A stretch of DNA of 7,737 nt from Oscillospiraceae bacterium (GCA_029065305.1 JAIEIQ010000305.1:1-7737); one strand, 5' to 3'. Positions 1 to 6,448 are shown, numbered from the stretch's first letter. Numbers and translations are program-made. Notes: generated from the letters alone by a model not told the origin.

Positions 1-48
1 CCACTGCCCCACCTGCTGCCGCTCCAGAGCCGCGCCCGCGATCTTCAT
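1..48 (-). CDS. Unidentified protein, N-terminal fragment cut by the window edge
   Basis: An ATG on the minus strand at 48 opens a frame running off the left edge. The 16 visible codons read MKIAGAALERQQVGQW. The start is supported by a purine-rich AGAGGGGG ribosome site about 7 nt upstream and by an extended -10 promoter about 35 nt further upstream. The visible residues show no signal peptide or recognisable motif, so no function is assigned. It is separated from the upstream acyltransferase by a possible weak terminator and its own promoter, so it is probably a separate transcription unit. Confidence 0.6.
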   Translation of the reverse strand, partial: MKIAGAALERQQVGQW

Positions 49-83
49 AGCTTGTCCCCCTCTTTCCCGGTCGTTGTCCTCCC

Positions 84-92
84 ATTGTAGCA
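84..92 (-). promoter_or_regulatory. Extended -10 promoter for the left-edge gene
   Basis: On the minus strand this reads TGC-TACAAT, a one-mismatch -10 hexamer preceded by the TGn extension. I see no good -35 hexamer at 16-18 nt, which is typical of extended -10 promoters. Transcription would start near 77 and give a leader of about 30 nt before the ATG at 48. Confidence 0.5.
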
Positions 93-113
93 GGGCGGGG
101 GAGAGAAGGGTGT

Positions 114-140
114 CGGGAAATAATGGAAGAATTTTTCCCG
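114..140. terminator. Possible weak terminator after the acyltransferase gene
   Basis: CGGGAAA at 114-120 pairs with TTTCCCG at 134-140 around a 13-nt AT-rich loop, just downstream of the acyltransferase stop. In the plus direction the stem is followed by five T, but no gene reads in from that side. In the minus direction, where it is needed, no U tract follows. The stem is also AT-rich at its inner end, so efficiency is doubtful. Confidence 0.3.
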
Positions 141-144
141 TTTT

Positions 145-1185
145 TCAGGCGCGGGCGGTGCCTCTGCCCCAGGCGGACGCGGCCTGGATGCAGGCCCGGC
201 AGAAGCCGTACAGCAGAACCAGATAGCCCATCAGGCGCAGGCCGGCGGGGATCGCCGCGTACCAGGGGAGCCGAGCCAGAAGGTGGGTGTACAGCCGCAG
301 GAGGGGAATGTGCCAGAAAAAGACATATATGCTGACCGAGCCAAAGGCGCTGTGAAAGCCCGGGCGCTCCAGCAGCCCCCTGACGGGCGCGCAGTCGGCC
401 GCCGCCAGAATCAGCAGGGGACAGAGGAGAAAGGTGAACACATCCCGCGCGTCCCCCGCCGCCCTGGTGAAGCCCAGCGCCGCCGCCCGGAGGAGAAACA
501 CGCCCAGCAGTCCCGCCCAGACCCCCTCGGCAAGGCGCCGGCGCTTTTTGTCCCAGCCGGTGAGGAGCTCGAAGAGCAGACAGCCGAGAAAGTAGTTGGA
601 GAAGCCCTCCCCGTCCTGGGTGTAGCAGAAGGGGCCGCTCAGACCGGCCTTCAGGATCACCTGGCCCCAGAGGACCAGGGCGGCAAACCCATAGACAGAC
701 TTCCCTTTGAAAATCCGCAGAAACGCGAAGTGGACGATGTACAGCAGCAGGAGCTGGCTCAGAAACCAGCAGGGGAAGTTGTAGGGCAGGCTGTTTTCAA
801 ACCACCCGTAGTTGATGCACAACAGATTCCGCAGAATCTCTCTGGGGCGCAGGCTTCCGCTCCCCGGCTGGCGGGCCAGGAAGAAGAGGCAGATCAGCTC
901 CGTGACAAAATAGAGGGGGTAGAGCTTGACCAGCCGGCGCTTCATGAAAGCAAAAAAGCCGACCTTCCCTCCGGCGATTTTGTCCCGGTAGCCCCAGGAG
1001 ATGCACAGGCCGCTGATCATAAAGAAGAGATAGTTGCCCAGATACCCGCCCCACTGGTAGAAAAACCCCAGGGCGTTGGGAAAGGCCCCGGGGAAGCTCC
1101 CCTTGACATGGAAAAATACAACAGAAAAAATGGCGATCCCCTTCAGGGTGTCCAGCGATCTCCATCCGGCCTCTCCATTCCGCAT
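145..1185 (-). CDS. Membrane acyltransferase, acyltransferase-3 (OafA/YrhL-like) family
   Basis: This is a 346-residue polytopic membrane protein of the acyltransferase-3 family, whose members move acetyl or other acyl groups onto surface glycans, lipids or other acceptors at the membrane. The N terminus has the family signature: RSLDTLKGIAI at 9-19 followed by VVFFH with the presumed catalytic His at 26. The MISGL segment lies at 56-60, the basic RRLVKLYP loop at 83-90, WFLSQL at 140-145 and SIYVFFWHIP at 285-294. About ten hydrophobic segments fill the rest, and no periplasmic SGNH domain is fused. An upstream in-frame TTG at 1212 would add nine residues, but the ATG at 1185 is chosen because AGGGAGG sits 7 nt before it and the longer form would run through that site. 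The acceptor cannot be told: no sugar or polysaccharide genes are adjacent. A strong terminator lies just upstream, so its promoter is unclear. Confidence 0.9.
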   Translation of the reverse strand: MRNGEAGWRSLDTLKGIAIFSVVFFHVKGSFPGAFPNALGFFYQWGGYLGNYLFFMISGLCISWGYRDKIAGGKVGFFAFMKRRLVKLYPLYFVTELICLFFLARQPGSGSLRPREILRNLLCINYGWFENSLPYNFPCWFLSQLLLLYIVHFAFLRIFKGKSVYGFAALVLWGQVILKAGLSGPFCYTQDGEGFSNYFLGCLLFELLTGWDKKRRRLAEGVWAGLLGVFLLRAAALGFTRAAGDARDVFTFLLCPLLILAAADCAPVRGLLERPGFHSAFGSVSIYVFFWHIPLLRLYTHLLARLPWYAAIPAGLRLMGYLVLLYGFCRACIQAASAWGRGTARA

Positions 1186-1210
1186 GACAGAGCCTCCCTC
1201 CAAATTTCTC

Positions 1211-1249
1211 AAAAAAACGCGTCCGGCTCACTCCGCCGGGCGCGTTTTT
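1211..1249 (-). terminator. Rho-independent terminator after the HENEH protein gene
   Basis: A 10-bp GC-rich stem (1218-1227 with 1235-1244, one G-T pair) encloses a 7-nt loop. Read on the minus strand the stem is followed by a run of seven T, and five A precede it. It starts about 30 nt after the stop of the gene at 1282. The structure is nearly symmetric and could work in both directions, but only the minus strand has an incoming gene. Confidence 0.85.
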
Positions 1250-1281
1250 CAATGCTTCCTGGTGTTCAGGTGCGGGAAGTC

Positions 1282-1992
1282 CTAGGCCACGGCGGAGAAA
1301 TTCGGATTCTCCTCCTCTTCCTCCCCCAGCTTCTGAGCCTCGGCGTACTTGTCCGCCGCCTGGGCGGCGGTGACGGTGCGGGTGGTGCCCCCGGAGATGT
1401 AGGGCTTGCCGCACTCGGGGCAGATATCCGTGTGGAGGGTCACGCTCTGGCTTACCACCCGGCGTCCCTCCTGCCGGGCCTTGGCCTGCTCCCGGACCAC
1501 ATGCTCATTCTCGTGGCCCCGGACCGCCGCAGCGGCCTGCTCCGGGGCGATGTTGGTGGGGGTCTGGAAGGAGACGCCCATGTCGTCGGACCCGTCCTGG
1601 TACTTCCGCTTCTCGCAGGTCTCGCACTCCCCCTCCTTCAGGGCCTCCTGGGCGCTCTCCGCCCCTGCGGCCTCCCCCTCCGGAGGCAGGGCCTCCTCCG
1701 GCCGGCCTTCCTCATAGGGCGTCATCCGCATCCGCACGGCCATCTCCGCCGGGTCAGCCCCCTCCCGCAGGGAGGGCAGGCGCGCCAGGGAGGGCTTCGC
1801 CTCCTCCCCCTTGACGGAGGGAACGGGGCGCACGGGCTCCACCGGCGTCTCCGGGGAGGCGGCGCGGCGGGCGGTCCACACCCCGCCGGCCCGCTGGGCC
1901 TCCTGCGCCTGACCGGCCTGGGGCCGTCCGGTATAGCGGGCTGCGTTCGGGGCAGTATAATACATGCTCAGGCTGGAAACAGCTCCTACCAT
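1282..1992 (-). CDS. SprA-related/CJM1_0395-like putative metallopeptidase domain protein with HENEH and two CxxC pairs
   Basis: This 236-residue protein has no signal peptide. Residues 1-120 are low-complexity, rich in Ala, Pro, Glu and Arg, and probably disordered. The folded part is about 122-206: CETC at 123-126, a YQDGSDD turn at 131-137, FQTPTNIAPEQAAAAVRGH at 142-160 running into HENEH at 160-164, then a QSVTLHT strand and CPECG at 191-195. The order (Ala-rich helix with HExxH, then a polar strand region) resembles the SprA-related/CJM1_0395 putative metalloprotease family, where the motif is usually HEQAH. The two CxxC pairs could form a zinc ribbon. Catalysis is unproven. The last 30 residues are acidic. 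The ATG at 1992 is preferred over a GTG at 2001, because the GTG lies inside the GAGGTGAG ribosome site that sits 5 nt before the ATG. It is monocistronic by its own promoter and terminator. Confidence 0.75.
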   Translation of the reverse strand: MVGAVSSLSMYYTAPNAARYTGRPQAGQAQEAQRAGGVWTARRAASPETPVEPVRPVPSVKGEEAKPSLARLPSLREGADPAEMAVRMRMTPYEEGRPEEALPPEGEAAGAESAQEALKEGECETCEKRKYQDGSDDMGVSFQTPTNIAPEQAAAAVRGHENEHVVREQAKARQEGRRVVSQSVTLHTDICPECGKPYISGGTTRTVTAAQAADKYAEAQKLGEEEEENPNFSAVA

Positions 1993-2025
1993 ATCGCTCA
2001 CCTCACATGAAAAGTTCGTATCTAC

Positions 2026-2054
2026 AGTATAGCAGACGCTTCCAAAAATAGCAA
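2026..2054 (-). promoter_or_regulatory. Sigma-A-type promoter for the HENEH protein gene
   Basis: On the minus strand TTGCTA (2049-2054) is followed by a 17-nt spacer ending in TGC and then TATACT (2026-2031). This gives a 4/6 -35, a 5/6 -10 and the TGn extension. The start would be near 2019, leaving a leader of about 27 nt before the ATG at 1992. It lies back to back with the nagA promoter, about 50 nt apart. Confidence 0.75.
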
Positions 2055-2090
2055 GCCCCCTGTCTCCGGGATTTCAGCTCCTCCCCGGAA

Positions 2091-2104
2091 AATTTCCCGA
2101 AATT
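2091..2104. repeat. 14-bp inverted repeat upstream of the nagA -35
   Basis: AATTTC-CC-GAAATT is a perfect dyad with 6-bp arms that ends 1 nt before the nagA -35 hexamer. It is placed where an activator or a repressor dimer could bind. It lies between the two divergent promoters, so a bound protein might affect both. No known regulator consensus is assigned. Confidence 0.45.
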
Positions 2105-2105
2105 G

Positions 2106-2134
2106 CTGACAGGCGGGGACAAATATGGTATACT
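2106..2134 (+). promoter_or_regulatory. Sigma-A-type promoter for nagA
   Basis: CTGACA (2106-2111, 5/6 to consensus), a 17-nt spacer ending in TGG, and TATACT (2129-2134, 5/6) make a strong extended promoter. Transcription should start near 2141, about 36 nt before the nagA ATG. Copies of an 11-bp direct repeat lie in the spacer and at the start site. Confidence 0.8.
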
Positions 2135-2153
2135 TTTCATCACGGGGACAAAT
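2114..2153 (+). repeat. Direct repeat CGGGGACAAAT flanking the nagA -10, candidate operator
   Basis: The 11-mer CGGGGACAAAT occurs at 2114-2124, inside the promoter spacer, and again at 2143-2153, at the expected transcription start. The copies are 29 bp apart, close to three helical turns, and bracket the -10 hexamer. This geometry suits a repressor, but the regulator is not visible in the window. Confidence 0.5.
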
Positions 2154-2176
2154 AAAATTTTTCTGGGAGGTACACT

Positions 2177-3277
2177 ATGCGCATCAAAGGCGGAAAGGTC
2201 CTCTTCGGCAGGACCTTCGTGGACGCGGACATCGCGTTTGACAAAACGATCACGGCCATCGGGCAGCTGGAGGGCCCGGCGGAGCTGGACGCCGCCGGGG
2301 GGTACGTGATCCCCGGCTTGGTGGACATTCACACCCACGGGGCCGTGGGGGAGGACTTCTCTGACGGGAAGCCCCAGGGCCTCCAGCCCCTGGCGGACTA
2401 CTACGCCGCCCACGGCGTCACCAGCTATCTGGCCACCACCATGACCCTCAAGGAGGAGGTGCTCACCCCCGCCATGCACGCCGTCCGGGACTTCAAGCCC
2501 AGCGGCGGGGCCAAGTGTGCCGGGGTCCATCTGGAGGGGCCCTTCCTCAGCTTCGCCAAGCGGGGGGCCCAGGCGGCGGAGAACCTTCACAAGCCGGACA
2601 CCGCCCTCTTCCACCGGCTCAACGAGGCCTCCGGCGGGCAGGTGAGGCTGGTGACGGTGGCCTGTGAGGAGGAGGGGGCCATCCCCTTTATCCGGGAGGT
2701 CTCCCAGGTCTGCACAGTCTCCCTGGGCCATACCTCCGCCGGCTACGATACGGCCATGGCGGGCTTCCAGGCCGGGGCCTCCCACGCCACCCACCTCTAC
2801 AACGGGATGCCCTCCCTGCTCCACCGGGCGCCGGGGGTCATCGGCGCGGCCCTGGACGCGAACGCCAGCGTGGAGCTCATCTGCGACGGCCTCCACATCC
2901 ACCCCGCCGTCATCCGGGCCACCTACCGGATGTTCGGGGACAGGCTGAACCTCATCTCCGACTCCCTCCGCTGCGCCGGGATGCCCGACGGGGACTACGA
3001 GCTGGGGGGCCAGCCCATTGTGGTCAAGGACCACAAGGCCACCCTGCTGGACGGCACCCTGGCCGGGTCCTCCATCTCCCTGCTGGACGCAGTGCGCAAC
3101 GTGGTCCGGTTCGGCCTGCCTCTGGCGGAGGCCGTGTACGCCGCCTCCGCCGCTCCGGCGCAGGCCGTGGGCCTGGACGCCGGGGTGATTGCCCACGGCA
3201 AGGCCGCAGATCTGGTGGTGCTGGATAGAGATCTGAATCTGAAGGCCGTGTTTGTGGACGGACAGAGAGTCTGCTGA
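2177..3277 (+). CDS. nagA: N-acetylglucosamine-6-phosphate deacetylase
   Basis: NagA removes acetate from N-acetylglucosamine-6-phosphate to give glucosamine-6-phosphate, the step that commits imported or cell-wall-derived GlcNAc to glycolysis or to wall precursors; it is cytoplasmic. The 366 residues form an amidohydrolase barrel. GLVDIHTHG at 47-55 carries the HxH metal pair (His52, His54), HLEGPF at 118-123 carries the Glu ligand (Glu120), GHTSAG has His185, THLYNGM has His206 and Asn209, DGLHIHP at 237-243 is substrate-side, and the catalytic Asp is probably Asp262 in LISDSL. An intact HxH suggests the two-metal Bacillus-like type rather than the E. coli type, which lacks both His. The C-terminal GKAADLVVLD at 341-350 is the usual small beta-domain return. 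GGGAGG lies 6 nt before the ATG. It stands alone: no nagB, PTS or NagR-like regulator is adjacent. It is slightly shorter than many homologues but looks complete. Confidence 0.95.
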   Translation: MRIKGGKVLFGRTFVDADIAFDKTITAIGQLEGPAELDAAGGYVIPGLVDIHTHGAVGEDFSDGKPQGLQPLADYYAAHGVTSYLATTMTLKEEVLTPAMHAVRDFKPSGGAKCAGVHLEGPFLSFAKRGAQAAENLHKPDTALFHRLNEASGGQVRLVTVACEEEGAIPFIREVSQVCTVSLGHTSAGYDTAMAGFQAGASHATHLYNGMPSLLHRAPGVIGAALDANASVELICDGLHIHPAVIRATYRMFGDRLNLISDSLRCAGMPDGDYELGGQPIVVKDHKATLLDGTLAGSSISLLDAVRNVVRFGLPLAEAVYAASAAPAQAVGLDAGVIAHGKAADLVVLDRDLNLKAVFVDGQRVC

Positions 3278-3288
3278 CCAGCCATATC

Positions 3289-3319
3289 AAAACGGGACAG
3301 CTGTAAGCTGTCCCGTTTT
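3289..3319. terminator. Bidirectional terminator between nagA and the cation efflux gene
   Basis: Arms at 3289-3302 and 3306-3319 are perfectly complementary over 14 bp with a minimal 3-nt loop (in practice 13 bp and 5 nt). The outer four pairs are A-T, so each strand ends in TTTT after a GC-rich stem. It begins 12 nt after the nagA stop and ends 1 nt before the stop of the convergent gene, so it serves both. Confidence 0.9.
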
Positions 3320-3320
3320 G

Positions 3321-4487
3321 TCATACATACCCCCGCTCCACCGTCACCACAGCGAAATAATTCCCGTCTAGGGCCCGAACGGCGGTCTGAATCCGCTCCG
3401 CCGCCTCCCGGTCCGGCAGGGGGCAGTCGTAGGGCAGCACCGCGTCGAAGATCACATTGGTGTGGGTGTGGCCGGGGACCATCCGGAAGTCGTGGATGGA
3501 GATGCCCGGGTCGATGATCCCCACCAGAGCGGCCACCCGCTGGCGGGTTTCCGCCGTGACGCCGTCGTCCTGCTCTACCGGGTCCATGTGGATGGTGGCC
3601 AGGCAGCCCATGGAGGCGTTCAGCTCCCGCTCCGCCGAGTCCACCACGTCGTGGAGCACCAGAATGTTCCCGTCGGCAGGGACCTCCGCGTGGAGGGAGA
3701 TGATCCGCCGCCCCGGACCGTAGTCGTGGACAATCAGATCGTGGATCCCGATGATCTCCGGGAAGGAGAGGACCAGCTTCTGAACCTCCCGGACAAACTC
3801 CGGCGTGGGGGGCTGGCCCAGGAGGGGATCGATTGTCTCCTTCGCCGCATTCACCCCCGCCCAGAGGATGAAGCAGGCCACCACCACGCCGCACCAGCCG
3901 TCGATCTGGAGGTTCCAGAAGTGGCCCGCCAGGGTGCTCAGCAGCACGGCGGTGGTGGCCAGGGTGTCGCTGAGGCTGTCGGCGGCGGTGGCGGACATGG
4001 CGGCGGAGTCAATCCGCCTCCCTACGCTCCGGTTGTAGAAGGACATGTACAGCTTCACACAGATGGAACACAGGAGGATCCCAGCCACCAGGGGGCTGAA
4101 AGTAACCGGCTCCGGGTGAAGAATCTTCTCAACAGAGCCCTTAGCCAGCTCCACCCCCATCAGCAGAATCGCCATGGACACCACCAGGCCGGAGACGTAC
4201 TCCAGCCGCCCGTGGCCGAAGGGGTGGCTCTTGTCCGGGGCCTGGGCCGCCAGCTTGAACCCCAGCAGCGTCACCACCGAGGATCCGGCGTCGGAGAGAT
4301 TGTTGAAGGCGTCCGCCGTCACGGCGATGGACCCGCTGAGGAGGCCCGCCAGAAACTTTCCGGCGAACAGCAGCAGGTTCAGACCAATGCCCACGCACCC
4401 GCACAGCACGCCGTAGGCCCGGCGGACAGCCGGGTCTGTTACAGTATCGTAATCCCGGATAAACTTCCGGGCCAGGAAGGAGATCAT
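3321..4487 (-). CDS. Cation diffusion facilitator (CDF) family divalent metal efflux transporter
   Basis: CDF proteins are homodimeric inner-membrane antiporters that export Zn2+, Mn2+, Fe2+ or similar ions in exchange for protons. The 388 residues include about six membrane segments between 25 and 213. The transport site is visible as DAFNNLSD in TM2 (Asp59, Asn62, Asp66) and DSLSD in TM5 (Asp170, Asp174); HPFGHGRLEYVSGL at 88-101 is the hallmark loop before TM3. The NNLSD form, not a HxxxD form, is more often found in Mn-type or broad-range members, so a metal is not assigned. The cytoplasmic tail (215-388) is long and seems to contain two related ferredoxin-like domains, around IGIHDLIVHDYG (246-257) and ISIHDFRMVPGHTHTN (329-344). 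Its ATG follows the upstream gene's TAA by 3 nt, with only a poor ribosome site, so it is probably translated by coupling. It is the last gene of a three-gene operon. Confidence 0.93.
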   Translation of the reverse strand: MISFLARKFIRDYDTVTDPAVRRAYGVLCGCVGIGLNLLLFAGKFLAGLLSGSIAVTADAFNNLSDAGSSVVTLLGFKLAAQAPDKSHPFGHGRLEYVSGLVVSMAILLMGVELAKGSVEKILHPEPVTFSPLVAGILLCSICVKLYMSFYNRSVGRRIDSAAMSATAADSLSDTLATTAVLLSTLAGHFWNLQIDGWCGVVVACFILWAGVNAAKETIDPLLGQPPTPEFVREVQKLVLSFPEIIGIHDLIVHDYGPGRRIISLHAEVPADGNILVLHDVVDSAERELNASMGCLATIHMDPVEQDDGVTAETRQRVAALVGIIDPGISIHDFRMVPGHTHTNVIFDAVLPYDCPLPDREAAERIQTAVRALDGNYFAVVTVERGYV

Positions 4488-4490
4488 AGC

Positions 4491-5819
4491 TTATACCGTA
4501 CTCTCGTCAGATTTCCCGGATACAGCGCCGGGATAAAACCACCGCTTGGTGAAAAAATAGCAAAGAGGCGTGATCCACAGCAGCACCGCGTAGCCGATGG
4601 CCCCGCTGCCGGCCCCCAGCATGGACAGGGGGATGGAGCAGGCGATGGACCAGGGGATGAGCCCGGCGGTCATGATGCCGGAATTCTCAATGTCCTGGGC
4701 CAGCTCCTCCCGGGAGGGGTAGCACCGGCCCAGCAGCTGCTCGGAAAGAATGCTGGCCACCGCCTGGTTGCACAGGACGCCCGCGCAGAGGGTGGACACC
4801 GCCGTCATGGCGGGGAAGCGGCCGATTTTTGCCGCCAGGGCCTCCGCCTTCCGGTCCAGGGGCTCCAGGTCCCCGGTGCCCTCCAGAATGCCGGAGTAGA
4901 GGCCCGTCAGGGTGACGATGACATAGCTCACCGCCATGCTGGTGATGCCCCCGCCCTCCAGCACCGCCGCCAGGGCCGGGTCCGCCGGGTGGTAGCCGCT
5001 CCAGGCGGCGGAGAGGAGCTCCAGAGGGGAGAAGCCCTGGACCGCCAGGGCCACGATGGCGGCGGCGGCGATGCTGGCGGCCATGGCCCATTGAATGGGG
5101 ACCCTCCAGAGGGGCAGCAGGAACATGACAGCCGCCGGGAGGAGGGCGGTCCAGGAGATGGAGAAGCTCTCCGTCAGGGCCCGCAGGACCTCCCCGTCCA
5201 GAGTGGAGAGGGGGTGACGGGGGGAGAGGAACAGGTACACGCCTAGGGTAAGTACAGTGGGCAGAAGGCCCGTGCGGAGCATCTGGCGGACGTTGGCGTA
5301 GAGGTCCGTGCCGGTGACAGCGGCCACCAGGCTGGCGGCGGAGGAGGCGGGGGAGCACCGGTCCCCGAAGTAGGCCCCGGAGACGATGACCCCCGCGGCG
5401 ACCGCCGGGTCCACGCCTCCGGACCGGGCCAGGGCCATGAGGATGACGCCCATGGTGCTGCACACGCCATAGGAGGTGCCCAGCACGTAGCTGAGAGCCC
5501 CGCTGAGCAGGAAGGCTGTCACCAGAAAGAGCCTGGGCGTCACCAGACCCACCCCCTCCACAATGCAGAAGGCGATGGTGCCGCTGCACCGCCAGAGGCC
5601 GGTGATGACGCCGATAAGCAGGATGACCTTGACCACAATGAGGCTCTTTTTGCACTTGGTCCAGGCCATATTCCACAGCTGTCCGGGGGTGTAGCCCTGC
5701 CGCCGGCCCAGGAGCCAGAATACAGCCAGGCCCCCCAGCAGGGCCCAGGCCACGGAGTGCCCTGTTGCCAGGGCAGCGGCCACCATGGCGAAAAAGAGGC
5801 AGAAGCAGAGTGCCAGCAT
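4491..5819 (-). CDS. NhaC-family Na+/H+ antiporter-like membrane protein
   Basis: This 442-residue polytopic membrane protein has about 11-12 hydrophobic segments. Family hallmarks are GTSYGVCSTMG at 114-124, GAYFGDRCSP at 148-157, the CNQAVASILSEQL helix at 350-362, and ENSGIMTAGLIPWS at 378-391. NhaC proteins exchange cytoplasmic Na+ for protons; relatives exchange organic acids or amines, so the substrate is not certain. The GDRCSP motif continues as ASSAAS and lacks the Asp found in the GDK-SPLSDTT form of the Bacillus protein, pointing to a distinct subfamily. The ATG at 5819 lies 1 nt after the upstream TGA, with GGGGAGGGG in the end of the preceding gene as its ribosome site, so it is co-transcribed and probably coupled. 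The CDF transporter follows after 3 nt. Pairing with a metal exporter suggests a shared role in cation homeostasis; this is inference. Confidence 0.88.
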   Translation of the reverse strand: MLALCFCLFFAMVAAALATGHSVAWALLGGLAVFWLLGRRQGYTPGQLWNMAWTKCKKSLIVVKVILLIGVITGLWRCSGTIAFCIVEGVGLVTPRLFLVTAFLLSGALSYVLGTSYGVCSTMGVILMALARSGGVDPAVAAGVIVSGAYFGDRCSPASSAASLVAAVTGTDLYANVRQMLRTGLLPTVLTLGVYLFLSPRHPLSTLDGEVLRALTESFSISWTALLPAAVMFLLPLWRVPIQWAMAASIAAAAIVALAVQGFSPLELLSAAWSGYHPADPALAAVLEGGGITSMAVSYVIVTLTGLYSGILEGTGDLEPLDRKAEALAAKIGRFPAMTAVSTLCAGVLCNQAVASILSEQLLGRCYPSREELAQDIENSGIMTAGLIPWSIACSIPLSMLGAGSGAIGYAVLLWITPLCYFFTKRWFYPGAVSGKSDESTV

Positions 5820-5820
5820 C

Positions 5821-6414
5821 TCAACCCCTCCCCTTGATGGTCAGGGTGTAGTGACAGCAGAGATCGTCCAGATCACTGTCGGCGGCGGCGGGGAGGCGGA
5901 GCCGTCCCCCGCAGTCCCCGCAGATGAGGTCCACCGCCCCGCTCAGGATCTCCATGGTATACCGCCTGCTGCCGCAGGAGCAGGAGATGCCGTCCCGGGC
6001 GGCGATGTCCTTGAGCTCGGAGAGGATCTCGTACATGACTGTGTCGTTGGCGAAGGCCTCGCCCTCCTCCCGGCGGCGGGCGGAGAGCTCCAGCTTCTCC
6101 AGGGCGGGGCGCACCCGGCGGATATCGCCGATATAGCAGCAGTGCTGCCTGGTTTTGGGGCAGGCCAGGGCCACGCCGCTCCCCTCCAGGACGGAGGAGA
6201 CGGGGACCTCCGCCCGGTGCTCCCCGCCGCACAGGCCGCAGGGGACCGTGAGGCGGAAGACATGGCCGTCGTTCTCCGCCGTCAGCTCGCTCCGACCGCA
6301 GCCGCAGACCACAGCCGCCGCCGAGGCCATCAGGGCGAAGGCCGTCCGCTCCCCCAGGACGATTTTCTTACACTCCGGGCAGAGGCAGCCCAGGGCTCTC
6401 TTTTGTTCCGGCAT
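5821..6414 (-). CDS. Cys-rich, zinc-ribbon-like protein of unknown function
   Basis: I do not recognise this 197-residue soluble protein. It has sixteen Cys, many in paired motifs: CLCPEC at 10-15, CGC at 37-39, CGLC at 59-62, Cys85, CC at 92-93, CSC at 145-147, CGDC at 165-168 and CC at 186-187. The pattern CxxC...CxC, CxxC...C and CxC...CxxC fits three zinc-ribbon-like knuckles. A charged, probably helical stretch lies at 100-143 (EKLELSARRREEGEAF). No DNA-binding, peptidase or membrane segment is evident. The frame is open upstream to 6540, but the ATG at 6414 is chosen because AAAGGA lies 7 nt before it and the promoter -10 sits at 6449-6454, inside the longer form. It is the first gene of the operon with the NhaC-like and CDF transporters. 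A metal-binding sensor, chaperone or structural role is possible but unproven. Confidence 0.75.
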   Translation of the reverse strand: MPEQKRALGCLCPECKKIVLGERTAFALMASAAAVVCGCGRSELTAENDGHVFRLTVPCGLCGGEHRAEVPVSSVLEGSGVALACPKTRQHCCYIGDIRRVRPALEKLELSARRREEGEAFANDTVMYEILSELKDIAARDGISCSCGSRRYTMEILSGAVDLICGDCGGRLRLPAAADSDLDDLCCHYTLTIKGRG

Positions 6415-6448
6415 GGGTATTTCCTTTCTCATCAAAGTTAGTTTTCCT

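Noticed and set aside
283..2010. 575-codon open frame on the plus strand
   Set aside because: It runs antisense through the acyltransferase and the HENEH protein gene and across the terminator between them. Its product is low-complexity, rich in Gly, Pro, Arg and Gln, with no domain. It arises from GC-rich third positions.
2065..2089. TCCGGG...CCCGGA hairpin between the divergent promoters
   Set aside because: It has only 6-bp arms, a 13-nt loop and no T run, and lies upstream of both transcription starts, so it is unlikely to act in RNA.
2121..2138. Possible NagR (dre-type) operator around TGGTATAC in the nagA promoter
   Set aside because: The similarity is limited to TGGTATA, which is already explained by the extended -10 element, and the second half-site is missing.
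2003..3196. 397-codon open frame on the minus strand opposite nagA
   Set aside because: nagA on the other strand has complete catalytic motifs. The antisense product is Gly/Val/His-rich with no recognisable domain.
3462..5246. 594-codon open frame on the plus strand
   Set aside because: It is antisense to the CDF and NhaC-like genes and crosses their junction. Composition is dominated by Gly, Gln, His and Arg, typical of a high-GC shadow.
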